The notes beneath the pieces were generated by a model that made no database searches, was not told where the DNA came from, and worked only from the letters and a program-made list of their open reading frames with translations. This document shows positions 56,521 through 64,000 of a DNA stretch of 64,000 nucleotides, piece by piece. Positions within the stretch are counted from its first letter, which is position 1, and every line of letters starts with the position of its first letter. Both the position numbers and the translations under genes were made by a program. Source of the DNA: Calothrix anomala FACHB-343 (GTDB taxonomy: Bacteria; Cyanobacteriota; Cyanobacteriia; Cyanobacteriales; Nostocaceae); assembly GCF_014696435.1 (NCBI RefSeq), contig NZ_JACJQG010000009.1, forward strand, positions 62,001 to 126,000. Direction: 5' to 3'.

Positions 56521-56530
56521 AAACTTGTAA
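56521..56530. promoter_or_regulatory. AAACTTGTAA motif, copy 2
   Basis: Exact 10-mer, 45 bp before copy 3, upstream of the second XRE gene. Confidence 0.5.
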
Positions 56531-56560
56531 TTGTAAAGCCTAGATTTAATTTACCGTTGG

Positions 56561-56575
56561 CAAGTAAACTTGTAA
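56561..56575. promoter_or_regulatory. AAACTTGTAA motif, copy 3, in the palindrome CAAGTAAACTTG
   Basis: CAAGT-AA-ACTTG is a perfect dyad at 56561-56572, typical of an XRE-type operator, 78 bp before the second XRE start. Confidence 0.55.
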
Positions 56576-56652
56576 ATGCCTAAATGCCTAAATTAAATAT
56601 TTATTTATCGCTGAGAATAAACTAGTCAATTCAGGGGAAAAATACTACAGCA

Positions 56653-57015
56653 GTGGATTTAGAAGCTAGAAAGAAACTGATTGAAGTCGTGAAAATGGCT
56701 CGTGGCTCGATGAGTCAAAGAGCTTTTGGTAAACTTCTGGGCGTTTCGGCTACTGCGGTGCAATTGTGGGAAAAAGGCGAGTCGATTCCAGATACACAAA
56801 ATTTAGCCAACATTGCAGCGAGAGCAGGCTATACGATGGAGGAATTGCTGAACTACCTTGGTCTTAAGCCAGTGTCAGAATCCTCTGATGTAAATCAGAT
56901 TGTCAAGTACATCAAATCTATGCCGTTAAGCGAAGTCGCCATTATTGGCAGAGTAGTAATGGATAGATTAGCAGCAGCTGCGGAAGCTTCGGTAGATGAA
57001 GTTAAAGCAAGTTAA
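56653..57015 (+). CDS. XRE-type helix-turn-helix regulator, paralogue 2
   Basis: 120 residues, GTG start. DLEARKKLIEVVKMARGSMSQRAFGKLLGVSATAVQLWEKGESIPDTQNLANIAARAGYTMEELLNYLG is the HTH_3 domain. Same length as paralogue 1 and ending in the same KAS. The shared helix SATAVQLWEKG indicates shared DNA specificity, while the C-terminal halves diverge (possible partner change). Confidence 0.85.
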   Translation: MDLEARKKLIEVVKMARGSMSQRAFGKLLGVSATAVQLWEKGESIPDTQNLANIAARAGYTMEELLNYLGLKPVSESSDVNQIVKYIKSMPLSEVAIIGRVVMDRLAAAAEASVDEVKAS

Positions 57016-57055
57016 ATAGTTAGTTGAATGTTTGTGAGCGATCGCGCTTCTGTTT

Positions 57056-57071
57056 ACAAGTAAACTTGTAA
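57056..57071. promoter_or_regulatory. AAACTTGTAA motif, copy 4, in the palindrome ACAAGTAAACTTGT
   Basis: ACAAGT-AA-ACTTGT at 57056-57069 is a 6-bp perfect dyad, downstream of paralogue 2 and upstream of the next gene, so it could control that gene. Confidence 0.55.
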
Positions 57072-57273
57072 TTTTATTGACATGAATATACGAAAATATT
57101 AAATTTTATTACAAATAAATAATAATAAATACAAATTTTATCAAAGTCTTGCTTTTTATTTGTTGTGCATAAGATAGCACTGGTGGAGAGAAAAGTAAGC
57201 CAGCATTGGGTGTGGAAACCTCTGGAATTAATTGAGATAATGTGAAAAAATTTTATTTTTTTGAGGTGTATTT

Positions 57274-57759
57274 ATGTCACTACCTAATGAACCTTCAGCT
57301 TGGCAAGTAGAATCAAGCGATGCTTTTGTACCAGTTTATTATAAAGGTGATTTAGCTGGGTTTTTCAAAAAAGAATATGCTCATGACATTATTAAGTTTT
57401 TAAATGAGGAAGAAGTTTTAAAAAAAGCACTGAAATTGGCTTGTATTGATTTAGTTAAAGAAACTAATGGTGATAGCAAAGAAGTAAGCAATTTGATCAA
57501 AAAATATATCAAAATGAGTAGGCGTCCCAAGTACGGAACGAGAGCGATCGCGCTTTTATTAGCTGAAAGACAAAAGGCGCTTGATTTGAGTAGTCAGGAG
57601 TTTGCTAAATTCTGCGATACATTTAAACTTTCACCAGATGCACTCAATAATATTTATGCTGGCGAAGCTATTGAAGATAATTTATTAGCACCGCTTTCTA
57701 GGATACTAGGTATAACAAAAGAACAGTTACTAGAAGTGCGGGATGGTTCAAAAGAATAA
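57274..57759 (+). CDS. hypothetical protein with HTH-like C-terminal part
   Basis: 161 residues. No family recognised with certainty. Residues about 100-155 (ALLLAERQKALDLSSQEFAKFCDTFKLSPDALNNIYAGEAIEDNLLAPLSRILGITKEQLLEV) look like an XRE-type fold; the N-terminal 60 residues (VPVYYKGDLAGFFKKEYAHDIIKFLNEEEVLKKAL) are of unknown fold. GAGG lies 10 nt before ATG. Position after the two XRE genes and the dyad at 57056 suggests shared regulation. Confidence 0.65.
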   Translation: MSLPNEPSAWQVESSDAFVPVYYKGDLAGFFKKEYAHDIIKFLNEEEVLKKALKLACIDLVKETNGDSKEVSNLIKKYIKMSRRPKYGTRAIALLLAERQKALDLSSQEFAKFCDTFKLSPDALNNIYAGEAIEDNLLAPLSRILGITKEQLLEVRDGSKE

Positions 57760-57800
57760 GGGACTTACAACTAAAAAAATATACTAACACTTTTTAGGCA

Positions 57801-57828
57801 GAGGGGCAGGGGGCAGGGAGCAGGGGGA
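57801..57828. repeat. GC-rich purine repeat, copy 2
   Basis: Identical 28 nt to 56280-56307. Confidence 0.8.
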
Positions 57829-57881
57829 AAAATAAAAATATTTTCTCTCAGAACTTCTACATATCATATTGGTAGAATCTT

Positions 57882-58709
57882 GTGAAAACTGACATTATAT
57901 TTTATCGGCTATTTCTTGAAATACCGAGTATTTTCTTTGAACTGATTAGCAATCATCCTGAGGAAGCCAACAATTATCAGTTTGCATCCGTTGAAATTAA
58001 ACAAACTTCATTTCGGATTGATGGTGTATTTTTACCTGTAGAAACCATTGATAAACCGATTTACTTCGTTGAAGTGCAATTTCAACAAGATGACGAAATT
58101 TACTCAAGACTGATAGCAGAAATATGTTTATACCTGCGTCAGAACAAACCCCAAAATGATTGGAATGCTGTAGTTTTATATCCGAACAGGAATGTAGATA
58201 CAGGAGATATAAAACACTATCGGGAATTTTTTGATAGTCAAAGAGTAAGAAGAATTTATCTCGATGAATTAGGTGATAATGCAACATTACCAATTGGCAT
58301 AGCTACTGTTAAATTAGTAATTGAAGACAAAGATATAGCTATTAACCAAGCAAGGGAGTTGATCGCCAGAACTAGACAAGAGACAAACTCTCAATTACAG
58401 CAACAATTATTACAATTAATAGAGACTATTTTGGTTTATAAATTCCCCAATATGAGTCGGGAGGAAATTGAAGCAATGTTTAGCTTGAGCGAGTTAAAAC
58501 AAACTAGATTTTATCAGGAAGCTTTTCAGGAAGGGAAGGAAGAAGGCATAGCACAAGGTGAGCGGACTGGTAAGTTAAAAGCAATAATACCAATGTTGTC
58601 TGCTGGGTTGACTGTAGAGCAAATAGCTCAAGCTTTGGAATTGAGTGTAGAGGAAGTTAGCCAGATAGTACAGCAACAGGCTTCTAATTCCACAAGCAGC
58701 GAAGCATAG
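57882..58709 (+). CDS. Rpn/DUF2887-family putative PD-(D/E)XK nuclease
   Basis: 275 residues, GTG start. N-terminus MKTDIIFYRLFLEIPSIFFELI and FRIDGVFLP ... KPIYFVEVQFQQDDEIYSRL contain the D-x(n)-E-x-Q nuclease-like core of the Rpn/YhgA group. A Glu-rich hinge and C-terminal LKAIIPMLSAGLTVEQIAQALELSVEEVSQIVQQ is the usual HTH-like repeat tail. Family members promote recombination or act in defence; common in Nostocales as many copies. No transposon ends are visible here. Confidence 0.85.
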   Translation: MKTDIIFYRLFLEIPSIFFELISNHPEEANNYQFASVEIKQTSFRIDGVFLPVETIDKPIYFVEVQFQQDDEIYSRLIAEICLYLRQNKPQNDWNAVVLYPNRNVDTGDIKHYREFFDSQRVRRIYLDELGDNATLPIGIATVKLVIEDKDIAINQARELIARTRQETNSQLQQQLLQLIETILVYKFPNMSREEIEAMFSLSELKQTRFYQEAFQEGKEEGIAQGERTGKLKAIIPMLSAGLTVEQIAQALELSVEEVSQIVQQQASNSTSSEA

Positions 58710-58924
58710 CAGCAGAATTTGAATAATAGGGTAGACGAATGTCGAAATGGGGGCTGTAATTTAGGTATATATAACTTAATTAGATGTGAGTGTGACAATC
58801 TCAGACTCTTTTTTTATCATTGCTGAAAATTTCCCTGACGAAATATTAATTAAATTTTGTTAAGATTGACACGGCAATAACTCTTCATCCCCCAACTACC
58901 CATCCCCTACCTGAGAGAAACTTG

Positions 58925-60619
58925 ATGCTGCGACTAGAACATATTAGTAAAATTTACCCTACAGGTGAAGTTCTTAAGGACATCAACTGGGAAGTCAAAC
59001 CAGGCGATCGCATCGGCTTAGTCGGTGTCAATGGTGCAGGTAAATCTACCCAGCTAAAAATTATATCTGGGGAAATGGAACCCACATCAGGCGAAATCAT
59101 TCGTCCTGCGAGTTTACATATAGCTTACCTGAACCAAGAATTTGAAGTTGACCCCAGTCGGACTGTCAGAGAAGAATTTTGGACTGTATTTAAAGAAGCG
59201 AATCAAGTACAGCTTTCCATCGCTGAGGTGACAAGAGAGATGGAAACTGCGACTCCAGAGGAACTGGATAAATTAATCCACAAATTAGACAAATTACAGC
59301 GTCAATTTGAAGCCTTAGATGGTTATGGTTTAGAATCACGCATCGGGAAAATCTTACCAGAAATGGGATTTGAACAAGAAGATGGCGATCGCCTCGTTAG
59401 CGCCTTCTCTGGTGGTTGGCAGATGCGGATGAGTTTGGGTAAAATTCTGTTGCAAAAACCCGATTTATTGCTACTGGACGAACCGACTAACCATTTAGAC
59501 TTAGAAACTATTGAATGGTTAGAAAATTACCTCAGAAGTCTGACAACGCCAATGGTCATAGTTTCCCATGACCGGGAGTTTCTTGACCGTCTCTGTAACC
59601 AAATTGTGGAAACTGAACGCGGTGTTTCTACTAGTTACCTGGGTAATTATTCTGCATATTTGCTACAAAAAGCGGAAAATGAAGCAGCACAACTAAGTGC
59701 TTACGAACGCCAGCAAAAAGAAATCGAAAAACAACAAACATTTGTTGATAGATTCCGCGCTAGTGCTACCCGCAGTACCCAAGCCAAAAGTCGCGAAAAA
59801 CAACTAGAAAAAATTGAACGGATTGAAGCACCAACCGCAGGGGTAAGAACTCTGCATTTCCGCTTCCCCGATGCACCTCGTAGCGGTAGAGAAGTGGTGA
59901 ATATTAAAGAGTTGACTCATATCTATGATGATAAAATCTTGTTTTTAGGCGCGAATCTCTTTATTGAAAGAGGCGATCGCATTGCTTTCTTAGGCCCCAA
60001 CGGTGCAGGTAAATCTACCCTATTACGGGTAATTATGGGTATGGAGCCACCTACAGAAGGTACTGTGAAATTAGGCGATCATAATGTAATTCCGGGTTAC
60101 TTTGAGCAAAATCAAGCAGAAGCTTTAGATTTACAAAAGACAGTCATGGAAACAATTCACGATGAAGTTCCTGACTGGAAAAATGAAGAAGTGCGCACCT
60201 TATTAGGACGTTTCTTATTTACTGGAGACACAGTATTTAAACAAGTTGGTGCATTAAGCGGTGGCGAAAAGGCGCGTCTAGCTTTAGCGAAAATGCTCTT
60301 ACGTCCAGCGAACTTACTCATATTAGATGAGCCGACAAACCATTTAGATATTCCAGCAAAAGAAATGTTGGAAGAAGCACTGCAAAATTATGAGGGTACG
60401 GCGATTGTTGTCTCTCACGACCGTTATTTTATCTCCCAAGTAGCGAATAAAATTGTGGAAATTCGCGATGGTGAATTCCGCGTCTACTTAGGCGATTATC
60501 ATTACTATCTGGATAAAATTGCTGAAGAAAAAGAACAAGCCAAGTTAGAGGCGATCGCAGCTGAAAAGGCTGCTAAGAAAGCCGCTAAAGCCGCTAAAGC
60601 CTCAGCAAAACGTAAATAA
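58925..60619 (+). CDS. ABC-F family ATPase
   Basis: 564 residues from ATG 58925; TTG 58922 is one codon upstream. Two nucleotide-binding domains with Walker A GVNGAGKSTQLK and GPNGAGKSTLLR, signatures FSGGWQMR and LSGGEKARLA, Walker B LLLLDEPTNHLD and LLILDEPTNHLD, joined by a P-site-tRNA-interaction-like linker (about 240-310). There is no membrane domain; the C-terminus is Lys/Ala-rich. ABC-F proteins act on ribosomes, as in Uup/EttA. Specific role unknown. Confidence 0.93.
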   Translation: MLRLEHISKIYPTGEVLKDINWEVKPGDRIGLVGVNGAGKSTQLKIISGEMEPTSGEIIRPASLHIAYLNQEFEVDPSRTVREEFWTVFKEANQVQLSIAEVTREMETATPEELDKLIHKLDKLQRQFEALDGYGLESRIGKILPEMGFEQEDGDRLVSAFSGGWQMRMSLGKILLQKPDLLLLDEPTNHLDLETIEWLENYLRSLTTPMVIVSHDREFLDRLCNQIVETERGVSTSYLGNYSAYLLQKAENEAAQLSAYERQQKEIEKQQTFVDRFRASATRSTQAKSREKQLEKIERIEAPTAGVRTLHFRFPDAPRSGREVVNIKELTHIYDDKILFLGANLFIERGDRIAFLGPNGAGKSTLLRVIMGMEPPTEGTVKLGDHNVIPGYFEQNQAEALDLQKTVMETIHDEVPDWKNEEVRTLLGRFLFTGDTVFKQVGALSGGEKARLALAKMLLRPANLLILDEPTNHLDIPAKEMLEEALQNYEGTAIVVSHDRYFISQVANKIVEIRDGEFRVYLGDYHYYLDKIAEEKEQAKLEAIAAEKAAKKAAKAAKASAKRK

Positions 60620-61013
60620 GCAGGTCGTAGCAGTCAAATTTAAATCGGGTGCGTGATGCTAAAATTCCTTGGTTGACAAGGATTAATACCCAAGTTTAAG
60701 CATTACGCACTACTGCTATTTAAAGATTTATTAACCAGGAATTAACACACACTTGCAGAAATACCGCTCAATCTGCAACATCTATGATAAAACCCAAGTT
60801 AGAGACTAACTACTGACGGTACACAAAAGCTTTTTTGGCATAAATAGCCCCACACAATTATCACAAATAATACGCAAAAGTTACTAAAGTTAAAAAAAAT
60901 CTAAAAAATACTGAAACTTTTCATAAAAGAAGTTAATAAGCAGAAATCCTCTTGCAGTGGTGATTAGCAGTGGTATCATTCGGGTATTACAAAAAGTAAA
61001 GGGCAATTTTACT
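60620..61013. other. 394-bp intergenic region with a foldback
   Basis: It holds the foldback 60649-60710 described below; the remaining 300 bp are AT-rich with no gene and should carry the gpmI promoter. Confidence 0.4.
60649..60710. repeat. foldback element (GTGCGTGATGCT / AGCATTACGCAC)
   Basis: GTGCGTGATGCTAAA (60649-60663) pairs with TTTAAGCATTACGCAC (60695-60710) with small mismatches; an inner hairpin CCTTG-GTTGA-CAAGG is nested. It resembles a short MITE or a terminator of the ABC-F gene; no T-run follows. Confidence 0.6.
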
Positions 61014-62612
61014 ATGACCAAAGCACCTGTTGCTCCTGTGGTGCTAGTCATTTTAGACGGATGGGGCTACTGCGAGGAGAAGCGTGGAAACGCGATTGTT
61101 AATGCGAAAACTCCAGTCATGGATAGCTTATGGGCAGCTTATCCACACACCCTCATCCGCACCTCAGGAAAAGCCGTAGGGTTGCCAGATGGACAAATGG
61201 GCAACTCGGAAGTTGGTCATTTGAACATTGGCGCTGGACGGGTAGTACCGCAAGAATTGGTACGCATCTCCGATGCGGTGGAAGACGGTTCTATCAAGCT
61301 CAACCCAGCACTTGTCAAAATTTGCCAGGAAGTGCGCGATCGCAATGGCAAGCTGCATATAGTCGGTCTGTGTTCCGAGGGTGGCGTACATTCCCATCTC
61401 ACCCACGTAGCAGGTCTACTAGAGTTAGCTAAGGATCGGCAAGTTTCCCAAGTTTGTATCCACGCCATTACCGATGGTCGTGACACCACACCGACCCAAG
61501 GTATCAAAGCAATTGGGCAATTGCAAGAATACATAGACCGCATAGGTATTGGGCAGATAGTCACCCTGAGCGGTCGCTACTACGCGATGGATCGCGATCA
61601 TCGTTGGGATCGAGTTAAACGTGCCTATGACGTAATGACCCAAGATGAGGTGACTGACAATCGCCAAGCTGTAGAAGTCTTACAAGCATCCTACGCTGCC
61701 GGAGTCACAGACGAGTTCATCAACCCCACACGCATTGCTTCTGGCGCAATTGCAGCCGGGGATGGAGTCATTTTCTTCAACTTCCGCCCCGATCGCGCTA
61801 GACAACTCACTCAAGCTTTTGTTAGCCCAGAATTTACAGGCTTTGAAAGACAGCTGATTCAACCCCTAGCCTTTGCTACTTTTACTCAGTACGATCCAGA
61901 TTTAAAAGTAGCGATCGCCTTTGAGCCGCAAAATCTCACCAATATTTTGGGAGAAGTCATAGCTAATCAGGGTTTAAAGCAGTTCCGCACCGCAGAAACA
62001 GAAAAATACGCCCACGTTACCTACTTTTTCAATGGCGGTCTAGAAGAACCTTTTGCAGGCGAAGATCGGGAACTCGTAAGCAGTCCAATGGTAGCAACTT
62101 ACGACAAAGCCCCAGCCATGTCAGCAGAAGCAGTCACAGATGTAGCGATCGCCGCGATTGAAAAATGTATCTACTCGTTAGTTGTGATTAACTATGCCAA
62201 CCCGGACATGGTAGGACATACGGGTCAGATAGAAGCTACGATAGAAGCAATTGAAAAAGTTGATCGCTGTTTGGGTCGCCTACTTGCTAGCATTACTAAA
62301 GTTGGTGGGACAACAATTATTACTGCCGATCACGGTAATGCTGAGTACATGCTAGATGATGCGGGTAATCCTTGGACAGCCCACACCACCAACCCTGTAC
62401 CTTTAATTCTGTTGGAAGGAGAAAAAGTCAAAATCCCTGGACATGGTACAAACGTCGAACTGCGAAGCGATGGCAAGCTAGCCGACATTGCACCAACTAT
62501 TCTTGAGATTTTACAACTACCTCAACCATCAGAAATGACAGGGCGATCGCTAGTAGTCCCAGCCGGATATGATGTGCAACGCAGTCGTACCCCTGCCCAA
62601 GTAGGTTTGTAA
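61014..62612 (+). CDS. gpmI: 2,3-bisphosphoglycerate-independent phosphoglycerate mutase
   Basis: 532 residues from ATG 61014 (MTKAPVAPVVLVILDGWGYCEEKRGNAIVNAKTPVMDSLWAAYPHTLI); the open frame extends 19 codons upstream without family similarity. The alkaline-phosphatase-fold motifs LPDGQMGNSEVGHLNIGAGRVVPQ (catalytic Ser), HAITDGRDT, GRYYAMDRD, FNFRPDRARQL, NYANPDMVGHTG, and TADHGNAEYM are present. The enzyme interconverts 3- and 2-phosphoglycerate with two Mn ions. Followed by secG. Confidence 0.97.
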   Translation: MTKAPVAPVVLVILDGWGYCEEKRGNAIVNAKTPVMDSLWAAYPHTLIRTSGKAVGLPDGQMGNSEVGHLNIGAGRVVPQELVRISDAVEDGSIKLNPALVKICQEVRDRNGKLHIVGLCSEGGVHSHLTHVAGLLELAKDRQVSQVCIHAITDGRDTTPTQGIKAIGQLQEYIDRIGIGQIVTLSGRYYAMDRDHRWDRVKRAYDVMTQDEVTDNRQAVEVLQASYAAGVTDEFINPTRIASGAIAAGDGVIFFNFRPDRARQLTQAFVSPEFTGFERQLIQPLAFATFTQYDPDLKVAIAFEPQNLTNILGEVIANQGLKQFRTAETEKYAHVTYFFNGGLEEPFAGEDRELVSSPMVATYDKAPAMSAEAVTDVAIAAIEKCIYSLVVINYANPDMVGHTGQIEATIEAIEKVDRCLGRLLASITKVGGTTIITADHGNAEYMLDDAGNPWTAHTTNPVPLILLEGEKVKIPGHGTNVELRSDGKLADIAPTILEILQLPQPSEMTGRSLVVPAGYDVQRSRTPAQVGL

Positions 62613-62618
62613 ACAAGA

Positions 62619-62641
62619 TAACAGTTAACATTTAACTGTTA
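62619..62641. terminator. hairpin between gpmI and secG
   Basis: TAACAGTTAA (62619-62628) pairs perfectly with TTAACTGTTA (62632-62641), loop CAT. There is no T-run, so it may be a partial terminator or mRNA-stabilising hairpin. Confidence 0.5.
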
Positions 62642-62694
62642 GCTTCACCCTGACACTTTTGTTTTGAAATTGACTATCTATTTAGATTGCTACC

Positions 62695-62928
62695 ATGACA
62701 GTTTCTAATATTGTTCAAGGAATTTGGGCACTTTCCGCCGTTGGTTTAATCGTCTTAGTTTTGCTGCATAGTCCCAAAGGAGATGGTATTGGAGCCATTG
62801 GCGGACAAGCTCAACTATTTAGCAGCACCAAAAGTGCAGAAAACACCTTAAACCGAATTACTTGGGCATTAACAGTAATTTTTCTCGGTTTAACAGTAGT
62901 TTTAAGCGCCGGCTGGCTACCTAAGTAA
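62695..62928 (+). CDS. secG: preprotein translocase subunit SecG
   Basis: 77 residues with two membrane segments: IVQGIWALSAVGLIVLVLLHSPKGDGIGAIGGQAQLF and LNRITWALTVIFLGLTVVLS. The loop sequence SPKGDGIGAIGGQAQLFSST is typical of SecG. It assists the SecYE channel. Only 82 bp after gpmI, same strand, an arrangement conserved in cyanobacteria. Confidence 0.95.
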   Translation: MTVSNIVQGIWALSAVGLIVLVLLHSPKGDGIGAIGGQAQLFSSTKSAENTLNRITWALTVIFLGLTVVLSAGWLPK

Positions 62929-62945
62929 GCATAGGGAATAGGGAT

Positions 62946-63695
62946 ATGGGGCAAAAAATCCAATACCCAACACCCAACCCCCAGAAAAATTTATTTCTAC
63001 GACAGTTACTAGCAGTTCTTACCTTAGCCATAGGCACAGGGCTGCTAGTTATTTTTACTCATCTTCCTGCTACCGCCTCATTTCCTTCACCAAAACCCCA
63101 TCCTCTACCGCCAACCTTAGCCCAATGGCAAGATAATACCAACAGTGGCGATTATTTTGGAGAAATTACACCCACTCAAGTTGGTTATTTAGTTTGGTCG
63201 CAGTTTCCCATTAAAGTTTACGTAGAAACGCCAACAACAATTAACAGCCAGCAAGCGCAAGCTTGGGTTAACAGCGTCTTACAAGCTGTGCAAGAATGGA
63301 ATGCTTATTTACCTTTATTAATAGTAGAAAAACCAGAGGTTGCAGATATTAAAATTTTGCGCAAAGCACCACCTCTGCAAATTTCCCCTACTGATAAAAT
63401 TCCCCGTGCGCGTTCAGCTTTAACAACCTACGAGTTATATACCAACAACAAAGTTTTATTGCATCGCTTCACTATATTATTGAGTCCTAGCCAGACTGGT
63501 AATTATGTCCTAGCCGCAGCGCGTCACGAACTCGGCCACGCCTTGGGAATTTGGGGTCATAGTCCGCTACAAACTGATGCTTTATACTTTTCTCAAGTAC
63601 GCCAACCGCCGCCGATTTCTGCTAGAGATGTGAATACCTTGAAACGGGTTTATGAACAGCCAACTAGTTTGGGGTGGTCTTTGGTAGAGAATTAA
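62946..63695 (+). CDS. matrixin-like zinc metalloprotease, exported
   Basis: 249 residues. One N-terminal hydrophobic segment (LLAVLTLAIGTGLLVIFTHL) acts as signal or anchor, so the protease domain lies outside the cytoplasm. The metal motif HELGHALGIWGH (three His ligands and the catalytic Glu) near residue 200 is that of M10-like peptidases. No Met-turn methionine is obvious after it (TDALYFSQV), as in other cyanobacterial relatives. Substrate unknown. Confidence 0.85.
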   Translation: MGQKIQYPTPNPQKNLFLRQLLAVLTLAIGTGLLVIFTHLPATASFPSPKPHPLPPTLAQWQDNTNSGDYFGEITPTQVGYLVWSQFPIKVYVETPTTINSQQAQAWVNSVLQAVQEWNAYLPLLIVEKPEVADIKILRKAPPLQISPTDKIPRARSALTTYELYTNNKVLLHRFTILLSPSQTGNYVLAAARHELGHALGIWGHSPLQTDALYFSQVRQPPPISARDVNTLKRVYEQPTSLGWSLVEN

Positions 63696-63781
63696 ATTAA
63701 TAATAAAAAGATGTGGGTAGGGGTTTAGCAATGCTAAACCCTATAAAAAATCTATATGTATCGCGATTTTATTGAATTGGT

Positions 63782-64000
63782 ATGACTAACTTAAACGTAC
63801 AGATACCTGAATCTTTGTATAAACAAATTGAAGCCTTAGCAATTAGAGAAAATATGTCCATTGAAAAGCTTGTAGCGATCGCTTTATCTGCACAAGTTTC
63901 TGCATGGTTGACTAATGGCTATTTAGAAGAAAAAGCCAAAAGCGATAGTTGGCAGAAATTCCAGCAAGTTTTGAATAAAGTCCCTAATGTAGAGCCAGAA
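63782..64000 (+). CDS. small antitoxin-like protein, cut by the window end
   Basis: Open from ATG 63782 through the last base (73 codons, no stop). MTNLNVQIPESLYKQIEAL resembles ribbon-helix-helix antitoxins, followed by AIRENMSIEKLVAIALSAQVSAWLTNGY and a charged end. Probably the antitoxin of a type II module with the toxin beyond the window; a HIP1 site is inside the gene. Confidence 0.6.
   Translation, partial: MTNLNVQIPESLYKQIEALAIRENMSIEKLVAIALSAQVSAWLTNGYLEEKAKSDSWQKFQQVLNKVPNVEPE

Larger units (their letters stand above)
56205..56652. other. 448-bp region between the XRE paralogues
   Basis: It holds a partial copy of the upstream minus-strand gene start (56221-56255), a GC-rich GGGGCAGGGGGCAGGGAGCA repeat (56280-56307; same 28 nt at 57801-57828), and two AAACTTGTAA motifs. 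Open frames here (56265-56501 and 56079-56510 minus) are judged spurious because they cross repeats. Confidence 0.5.

Noticed and set aside
57882-58709. Calling the Rpn/DUF2887 gene a transposon
   Set aside because: No inverted repeats or target duplications are visible around it; it is a stand-alone nuclease-like gene.

Overview
The window comes from the chromosome of a filamentous, probably heterocyst-forming cyanobacterium (Nostocales; Nostoc/Calothrix/Tolypothrix type). Supporting signs are the very frequent HIP1 octamer GCGATCGC, the heptameric STRR repeats typical of this order, plant-type photosynthesis genes (ycf3, ndhN), and the divergent ndhN / rplC arrangement. Species cannot be fixed from the sequence alone.

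Region 1 (1-10.7 kb) looks like an accessory, cell-envelope region. It holds the 3' end of a two-partner-secretion (ShlB/FhaC) transporter, two large TPR-CHAT (caspase-like) proteins, and between them an SLH/WG protein followed in the same frame, after a single stop codon, by a GHL10-type glycoside hydrolase with WG repeats. Two related foldback repeats bracket the SLH/hydrolase pair.

Region 2 (10.7-36.2 kb) is mixed housekeeping and accessory sequence. It holds a PGM1-like ATP-grasp peptide ligase, a zinc-ribbon Ser/Thr kinase with a membrane tail, a pentapeptide-repeat protein, an M20 amidohydrolase, a PrlF/YhaV-type toxin-antitoxin pair, a hemerythrin protein, DUF2993/DUF2231/DUF167 proteins, two glutathione transferases, a YedK/HMCES-type protein, Ycf3, GatC and GatB, a ferredoxin-MBL fusion, a sigma-like protein, an RnfD-like/DUF2330 pair, a GNAT protein and two polysaccharide genes. 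Between gatB and the MBL gene lies the most striking feature of the window: four tandem units of about 140 bp. Each has its own -35/-10 promoter and a stretch of about 50 nt; three end in a strong hairpin plus T-run and the first in a degraded one. They look like a cassette array of small RNAs.

Region 3 (36.2-55.2 kb) is the large ribosomal protein/secY/rpoA cluster: rplC-D-W-B, rpsS, rplV, rpsC, rplP, rpmC, rpsQ, rplN-X-E, rpsH, rplF-R, rpsE, rplO, secY, adk, infA, rpmJ, rpsM, rpsK, rpoA, rplQ, truA, rplM, rpsI, rpmE, prfA. All lie on the + strand. rpsN, rpmD and rpsD are not at their usual bacterial positions. Many spacers have been invaded by heptamer repeats.

Region 4 (55.2-64 kb) carries a hypothetical gene convergent with prfA, two tandem XRE-type regulators surrounded by four copies of a 10-mer candidate operator, a hypothetical protein, an Rpn/DUF2887 nuclease-like protein, an ABC-F ATPase, gpmI, secG, a matrixin-like metalloprotease and the start of a small antitoxin-like gene cut by the window end. 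No tRNA, rRNA, CRISPR array or intact insertion sequence was seen.
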